Source of the DNA: JAGWAJ01 sp965215155
Lineage (GTDB): Bacteria; Acidobacteriota; Vicinamibacteria; Vicinamibacterales; UBA8438
DNA: 64,000 nt
NCBI GenBank assembly: GCA_965215155.1
Contig: CBDCCY010000004.1
Coordinates: 3,472,001-3,536,000 of the forward strand
Direction: 5' to 3'
Numbering within the stretch: position 1 is the first letter of the stretch; each line of letters opens with the position of its first letter. The position numbers and the translations under genes were made by a program. The notes under the pieces are model-generated. The model was given only the letters and a program-made list of their open reading frames with translations. It had not been told where the DNA came from and searched no databases. Positions 59,553-64,000 of the stretch are shown one piece after another.

Positions 59553-60416
59553 TCACCACGTAATGCCGAACCTCCGCTTCATCGTCTCCGTCCTCCCCCA
59601 GGGTTCACCAGGCAACCGGTCGATGAGAGCCACGAACACCCGGTGAAACGACGCCGCCGTCGATTCCTCCGTCAGGGCCTCGACCTGCGCGGCCGGCAGC
59701 AATGGACGCATATCGACCGAGAGGCGCGGATTGGCCAGCTTTGCGAACATGCGCTCCTGGGCCTCGGCCCGCGGCATCGTCTGTCCGGAGAGGTCGAGAT
59801 ACCGCTGGAACATCTCAACGATGCGGTCGATGTCAAGGTTCTCGAAGACCTCCAGCCCATGCGCAAGGTCATAGAGATCACGCCCCTTGTTCCGCTGCAG
59901 CAGCGCGCGAAACTTGGTTGCCAGCATTTCCTCCCGCGAGAATGTCGAAATGGCCGCCCGACCGGAGAACCACGGATTCACGATCTCCAGCGGCAACGCT
60001 GTCGGCTCATCGAAGGCTTCGACTTCACGGGTGTTGATTTCGTTCTTCAGGCGGATTGGCACACCACTGCCATCCTCGGCCTCAACTCGGAAGCGGAACT
60101 TCGGCGCGACGGGACTCTGCTCGAACCGCGCCCGTCCCAGCCACGGCTCCAGAACGACACGCAGCTGGTCGAGAACCGGGCCGATCGGACCGTGCGAAGT
60201 ACGGACGAGATCGATGTCCTCCGAATAGCGCAGCGGCGCCGGGAAGTGCAGCTTGTTGAGCGCCGTGCCGCCACGAAACCGCAGCGCCTCGCGCAGCATC
60301 GGGTCCGAGAAGATCTCAACCAGAGCACGGCTGATGATGAGGTCCTGCTCGATCTGTCGCGCGTCCGTCCAGGGAACCAGATTGCCCCACGCGACGATGT
60401 TCTGCGCGGGGATCAT
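59553..60416 (-). CDS. abiEii: AbiEii-type nucleotidyltransferase toxin
   Basis: A 287-residue nucleotidyltransferase of the AbiEii/type IV toxin family. The catalytic motif is FRGGTALNKLHFPAPLRYSEDIDLV, with GGT at 49-51 and SEDID at 65-69, where two acidic residues bind metal. The later EMLATKFRALLQRNKGRDLYDLAHGLE segment is the second conserved block. Such toxins modify tRNA or bind GTP to stop growth. ATG 60416 is used because the abiEi stop overlaps it (ATGA). Confidence 0.9.
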   Translation of the reverse strand: MIPAQNIVAWGNLVPWTDARQIEQDLIISRALVEIFSDPMLREALRFRGGTALNKLHFPAPLRYSEDIDLVRTSHGPIGPVLDQLRVVLEPWLGRARFEQSPVAPKFRFRVEAEDGSGVPIRLKNEINTREVEAFDEPTALPLEIVNPWFSGRAAISTFSREEMLATKFRALLQRNKGRDLYDLAHGLEVFENLDIDRIVEMFQRYLDLSGQTMPRAEAQERMFAKLANPRLSVDMRPLLPAAQVEALTEESTAASFHRVFVALIDRLPGEPWGRTETMKRRFGITW

Positions 60417-61240
60417 TCGTCGGGCTCCGGCACACGTCGGACAATGACCCGCCATCGCGGATCGCGCTGTTGCGGTTCAAGCTCGAAGTCGGGGTCTCGT
60501 ACCTCTTGCCGGTCGAGCTCGGTCCAACGCAACGATCCGCGCGCCCGCAGTCTCTCCAACATGGATCCCGTCAAGGCGTCGTGCCCGAGATGCTCCAGCA
60601 GGTGTCCCAGGCGCTGCACGACCGGCCGTTCCACCAACGCCGAGAGACTCGTGAGTTGCTCCGGATCGATTCTCTGACCGAGGTCGGACAAGACCGTGGC
60701 GACGTTGTCGATACCGCCTGACGCCTGCGGATACCGCAGCAGGTCGAGCGCCGTAAGCGCGGCAGAAGAGATCATCATCGCGCCGGTGTCGGTCTTGCGA
60801 CTCTCAGTGCCTGCCGTCACCGCCCCCAGGTTCTTGCGGAAGTAGAAGGCGATCAGGTTGCGGCCCGCTCGGATCTTCGGCAGGCGCTTGGCCGACATGA
60901 CCTGGAACTGCATGACGGCCTGATGCGTTGCACCATGAAGCTCGGCGGCTTTGAGCAGCCCAACGTAGTAGGCTTGGCCCTCGTGGCGCATGAGCGCGTC
61001 GATGTACCAGGTCGGTGGCGGTCCCCCCCAGGACGCGTACTGCGGTGGAACGACCACGTAGAATCCTTGCCGCGGATTCAGCAGTGCCCGGCGGCGCTGC
61101 AGTCGCTCGGCAGCGTCCAGAAACGCACCACGTCCGACGCCCAGCGCCCGCTCGGCTTCCTCGGCCGTGAACACCGTCCGGCCCGAGGAGAGCAACCCAC
61201 TGACATAGCTTGACAGGCCGGAGCGCCGGTCGTGAACCAT
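60413..61240 (-). CDS. abiEi: AbiEi-type antitoxin/transcriptional repressor
   Basis: A 275-residue AbiEi protein. The N-terminal winged helix (TVFTAEEAERALGVGRGAFLDAAERLQRRRALLNPRQGFYVVVPPQY) binds DNA for autoregulation. The C-terminal half (YYVGLLKAAELHGATHQAVMQFQVM, TDTGAMMISSAALTALDLLRYP) is the antitoxin domain. It precedes and overlaps abiEii by 4 bases, the usual type IV toxin-antitoxin order. A likely promoter lies upstream, with gtagaat as a -10 candidate near 61270. Confidence 0.88.
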   Translation of the reverse strand: MVHDRRSGLSSYVSGLLSSGRTVFTAEEAERALGVGRGAFLDAAERLQRRRALLNPRQGFYVVVPPQYASWGGPPPTWYIDALMRHEGQAYYVGLLKAAELHGATHQAVMQFQVMSAKRLPKIRAGRNLIAFYFRKNLGAVTAGTESRKTDTGAMMISSAALTALDLLRYPQASGGIDNVATVLSDLGQRIDPEQLTSLSALVERPVVQRLGHLLEHLGHDALTGSMLERLRARGSLRWTELDRQEVRDPDFELEPQQRDPRWRVIVRRVPEPDE

Positions 61241-61548
61241 GATGCCTTATCCGCTCAACATGCGGATTATTCTACATGATTGTGCCCCCGCGGCGATCGG
61301 TTGGCGGTACTCCGCGCAAGACGCGGATTTCCCAGCACGATTCTCGCGCCAGCACCTTGCCCCGACCGCCCCGTGCGTCGCGACGTGGTACCCTAGTCGC
61401 CATGTCAGCTCGCGCGCAGACCCGAGGTCCCGGAGGGGTTGACGGGTGAACAGCAACGTGGCGGGCAACCGCCGGGAAGCACCAGCAGCCATCCCCGGCG
61501 TGCGAGAGTTCAGGATGTCAGTCCCGGCTGGCAGTACTTCAATAACAT

Positions 61549-61623
61549 GGGCCGCTAGCTCAGTGGTAGAGCACCTGACTTTTAATCAGGGTGTCGCTGG
61601 TTCGATCCCAGCGCGGCCCACCA
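61549..61623 (+). tRNA. tRNA-Lys (anticodon TTT)
   Basis: Acceptor arms gggccgc (61549-61555) and gcggccc (61613-61619) pair fully. Discriminator A (61620) and the encoded CCA (61621-61623) follow. The anticodon arm is cctga-cttttaa-tcagg (61574-61590) with TTT at 61581-61583. The T-arm is gctgg-ttcgatc-ccagc. A functional tRNA is expected. The 5' half is repeated at 58355-58385. Confidence 0.95.
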
Positions 61624-61732
61624 ATGGAATCAACAAATTGCGGGGATTCTCGAATTCGGGGCGCCGGCCCGTGTCGGCAACGCCCACCACCGCTGCATCG
61701 TGATCGGCCTGTTCGACGTTTCACGCGCCGTC

Positions 61733-62260
61733 TCAGATCGGCGGTCGCGCTTGCTTCAGTTCCTCCAAGACGCGCAGCGTCACGCGCAGCGTGGCGCCGT
61801 GGCCGATACCGTCGCTCATGGGCCGGATGTTGCCGCCCGCCGCGATCACGAAGTTCGCCGAGGCATGCAGACCCAGACCGGTCCCGTCCTTCTTGGTCGT
61901 GTAGCCGCCGTTGAACACGGAACCGAAACGGGACGGATCGATACCGATTCCATTGTCGGTAACATCGATCACAAGGGAGCCCTCCTGTCCCCCGCGATAG
62001 GCCGCAACACGAATCCTCGGCCGCCAATCCGGGTCGTCCTTCCCTCCGGCCGCCCGTTCGTCGGTAGCCTCCATCGCGTTCTTGATCAAGTTGACGAGCA
62101 TTTGCTGAAACCGACTCTCCTGCACCACTATCTCGCGAGGCGCGTGGGAACAGTCGACCTCGACCGCGATGCCGCGTTGCCCGAGTGATTCCTGGAGCAC
62201 CTTCACGGCATCCTCGATGGGTGCGGCTCTTTTTCGTAGGTTGCTATCTGGCTCATTCAT
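61733..62260 (-). pseudogene. Histidine kinase, N-terminally truncated
   Basis: A 175-residue frame holds the C-terminal ATP-binding domain of a sensor histidine kinase: the N box FQQMLVNLIKNAMEATDE, the G1 box VIDVTDNGIGID, and the F/G2 region VFNGGYTTKKDGTGLGLHASAN. The sensor and phosphoacceptor (HisKA) parts expected upstream are absent; the sequence beyond the start is transposase debris. ATG 62260 is present, but the product would be an isolated catalytic domain. Confidence 0.75.
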
Positions 62261-62542
62261 AAGGGTTTATGGCCGAGGACACTCCCTTTCCAGTGCGTTT
62301 TGAGGGGGGACAGCGTCCAGCGATCGGCCCATCTGCCTCTTTCGGGCCGCAGCCCGACCCAGCATGCGCCGGTCCCCCTCGGGCGTGCTGCCTTCCTGGA
62401 CATTCGCGCGGCGTTCGGGTACGGTGGCTTGGGAAGGGAGGACCTGCGATGGCCGTGACGACAGGATTCCAAGGACGTACACGCGACGTACAAGACCCGC
62501 GAACCGACGTCCGCCGCATTGAGTTCCCGGGCACGGCGGCCG

Positions 62543-63140
62543 ATGCAGTCTTTCGCGGATGCCAAAGCCTTCCTCTCCTCCAGCGAAGCCCGACAGATGA
62601 GCGAGAGCGAACTCGAACGGGAACTGCACCGGCGGGGCCAGGAGTTGATACGCAAGCTCCTGCAAGAACATCACGACCAACGCAGTCCGGGAGAGACTGC
62701 CGGTCCGGCCGAGGACGCCGGCGGTGTCGAGTGCTCGGAGCCGTGCGGGCGCGAGAGTCACACGGAAACGACCTCCCGCACGATGCAGGTTGTGCGTCCG
62801 GGCTGCGCGCGGCGCCACGGCCGGCATCCGCTCGACCCCGCACTGAATCTGCTACCGGAGCGCTACTTGTTCGAAATGCGCCGCGTGAGCATCGCGACCG
62901 CCTCGCGGGCACCGCCACGTACGCCCTGGAAGCCAACAGTGGTACTCGACACCATCCACGTCGCAGCGGCGATGCGGCGTGCGGTGCTCGTCGCCGGCTC
63001 ATCGAACGACCTGTCAGCATGCCGTCCGCGACTGGCGGTCCTCAAGCTGCCAAGGGCAGCCGGCGCTTTGATGCGTACTGACACCTTCCACGAAGCGCGC
63101 GAGTACCCCCCAGCGGTCGCTGACCGCACAAGGACCGTCG
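62543..63140 (+). pseudogene. ISKra4-family transposase remnant
   Basis: The frame from 62543 (MQSFADAKAFL) holds RELHRRGQELIRKLLQEH and PLDPALNLLPERYLFEMRRVSIATASRA, characteristic of the ISKra4 N-terminus. Beyond about 62930 the reading frames shift and the sequence decays. There is no intact catalytic domain. It replaces the upstream part of the truncated histidine kinase. Confidence 0.6.
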
Positions 63141-63239
63141 GACACCGGTCCCCGTCGTCGCTTCCTTAGCACGACCAGGCGCAACTGCCTCCTGCCTTGC
63201 CGCCGCCGCAGAGACTGCTTCGGCCGCCGACGAAGAAGA

Positions 63240-63437
63240 GCCGCACCCATCGGCTTTCAGCTTCCCGGACAGGTCCGGTACAACGAACGCACGGCGGGAG
63301 AGCGCGTCAATGGCCGACTGAAGGACGAGTTCGGTGGCCGCCATGTACGAGTCCGTGGCGCCTCGAAGGTGATGTGCCATTGCATGTTCGGCATCCTCGC
63401 CCTCACTGCCGACCAGCTCCTGCGCCTTGTGACATAA
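63240..63437 (+). pseudogene. DDE transposase C-terminal remnant
   Basis: The + frame ending at the TAA 63435-63437 reads RYNERTAGERVNGRLKDEFG, then GRHVRVRGASKVMCHCMFGI and LALTADQLLRLVT. It matches the C-terminal end of an IS1182/IS5-like transposase, ERVNGRLKDEFGG being the Glu-bearing motif. The N-terminal part is missing. Family assignment is tentative. Confidence 0.6.
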
Positions 63438-63675
63438 CCGACGTGTCGGCGGACCGGCCGCATCCCATCGCCATGGCCGGACCGCCATCAGCGCATCTAC
63501 CCGTGTCCCTCAACGCCCGTCGAGAACACCGTCGAAGCCGGCTGTCTCAGCCCTCTCCGCTTGCCCACACGTGCTGTAGAACGAGATCGGAGGCGACAAA
63601 CCCAAGGGCGATGGGACTCCAAGCAGGAAGGACCGCCATCAGCCCATCGAGCCGAATCCCCCACGAGTTCTGCAA

Positions 63676-63939
63676 GTGGCTCAGGTCTCCGAGAATCCCT
63701 CCCAGTTCGACGAGATGAGCTTCAGTGCCATCATGCGCGAAGCCTTCCGGCGTGGATTGGTGCGGTCCGAGTTGTCCGCCTGGAAGGAGTACAGGAAGCT
63801 CCGCGGCACGACCAGTCACACCTACGACGGAGCCAAGGCGCGGGTAGTCTTCGAGGGCGTGCCGGCCTTCCTCCGGGAGGCCAGATACCTGCGGGATCAA
63901 CTGCAACAGAGGAACCACTCCCGTGACGCCGCCGATTGA
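63676..63939 (+). CDS. HEPN protein (HI0074-like, nucleotidyltransferase partner), 5' truncated
   Basis: An 87-residue frame from GTG 63676. FSAIMREAFRRGLV, WKEYRKLRGTTSHTYDGAKARVVFEGVPAFL matches the C-terminal two thirds of HI0074-type HEPN proteins, where RxxxSHTYD is the family signature. Family members have about 40-50 more N-terminal residues; these are not seen upstream, where the frame runs into debris. It overlaps the start of the next gene, as in HEPN/MNT toxin-antitoxin pairs. It may be non-functional. Confidence 0.7.
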   Translation: MAQVSENPSQFDEMSFSAIMREAFRRGLVRSELSAWKEYRKLRGTTSHTYDGAKARVVFEGVPAFLREARYLRDQLQQRNHSRDAAD

Positions 63940-64000
63940 CATCCGCGCCGACCACCTGCGCATCGTGCAGGACGTACTGCGTCGGCATCTGCCCGACGGT
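63923..64000 (+). CDS. MNT-type nucleotidyltransferase, N-terminal part only (runs off window)
   Basis: The first 26 codons, GTG 63923, read VTPPIDIRADHLRIVQDVLRRHLPDG, like the opening of minimal nucleotidyltransferases that act with HEPN partners. The catalytic GSRxxG motif would lie beyond the window end. The gene begins 17 bases before the HEPN stop. Confidence 0.6.
   Translation, partial: MTPPIDIRADHLRIVQDVLRRHLPDG

Larger units (their letters stand above)
58386..61548. mobile_element. Abortive-infection island between tRNA-Lys repeats
   Basis: A 3.2-kb segment flanked by a partial tRNA copy on the left and the intact tRNA-Lys on the right. It carries an Abi_C-type gene and an abiEi/abiEii pair. 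No integrase is present, so it may be the remnant of a larger element or moved with an integrase in trans. The motif ctggcagtac occurs twice near the left end (plus one single-mismatch copy) and once near the right end, as expected of recombinase arm sites. Confidence 0.55.

Overview
The window is high-GC bacterial DNA dominated by signal-peptide-bearing oxidoreductases, PQQ-dependent beta-propeller dehydrogenases, and the DUF1501/DUF1549-DUF1553 and DUF1552/DUF1592 pairs found in Acidobacteriota, Planctomycetota and Verrucomicrobiota. My inference is a chromosome fragment of an Acidobacteriota (Vicinamibacteria-like) organism. No rRNA or other phylogenetic marker is present to prove it.

Layout. 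1-9300: a phage-derived head and packaging cassette (virion-morphogenesis protein, HK97 capsid, P-loop protein, prohead protease, gp6-like connector, frameshifted portal, terminase large subunit, HNH nuclease, tail-terminator candidate). It begins at a dense array of GGATCA/TGATCC hexamers and is interrupted by an ISL3-family element with a clear 8-bp target duplication. No tail genes are visible, and the gene order along the transcript is the reverse of the usual HK97 order. 10200-18600: three PQQ dehydrogenases (one frameshifted), a SRPBCC protein and an IS1634-family element. 18628-22311: a 3.7-kb integrative mobilizable element with a P4-type integrase, MobC, a relaxase, two ColE1-like mob genes nested inside the relaxase gene, an oriT-like hairpin pair, and near-identical 19-bp repeats at both ends. 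22380-26200: an accessory zone with a structured palindromic repeat, a membrane protein of unknown function, a DNA methyltransferase remnant, a protein made of nine 19-residue repeats, and an 8/9-bp microsatellite ending at a start codon.

26100-34700: lipid-modification genes. An FAD oxidoreductase, a DUF1365 protein and a LolA-like protein face a divergent run of two cyclopropane-fatty-acid-synthase-type methyltransferases, a DUF1295 protein, an acyl desaturase, an XRE-cupin regulator and an anti-sigma-type ATPase. 34700-56500: metabolic genes: a methyltransferase, DUF1501 and DUF1549/1553, a TM2 protein, a TauD-type dioxygenase, two exported hydrolases, an LPMO-like protein, DUF6624, DUF1592 and DUF1552, an ankyrin-repeat protein, a GMC oxidoreductase with a gluconate-dehydrogenase-subunit-3-like partner, a cyclase and a metallo-beta-lactamase-fold hydrolase.

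58355-61623: a compact defence island (Abi_C-type protein plus an abiEi/abiEii pair) bounded on the left by a copy of the 5' half of a tRNA and on the right by an intact tRNA-Lys(UUU), with a shared 10-bp motif inside both ends. 61700-64000: decayed DNA with a truncated histidine kinase, remnants of two transposases, and a 5'-truncated HEPN gene followed by the start of a MNT nucleotidyltransferase that runs off the window. Two single-site frame disruptions in otherwise intact genes (portal, first PQQ dehydrogenase) could be real decay or consensus errors in the assembly.
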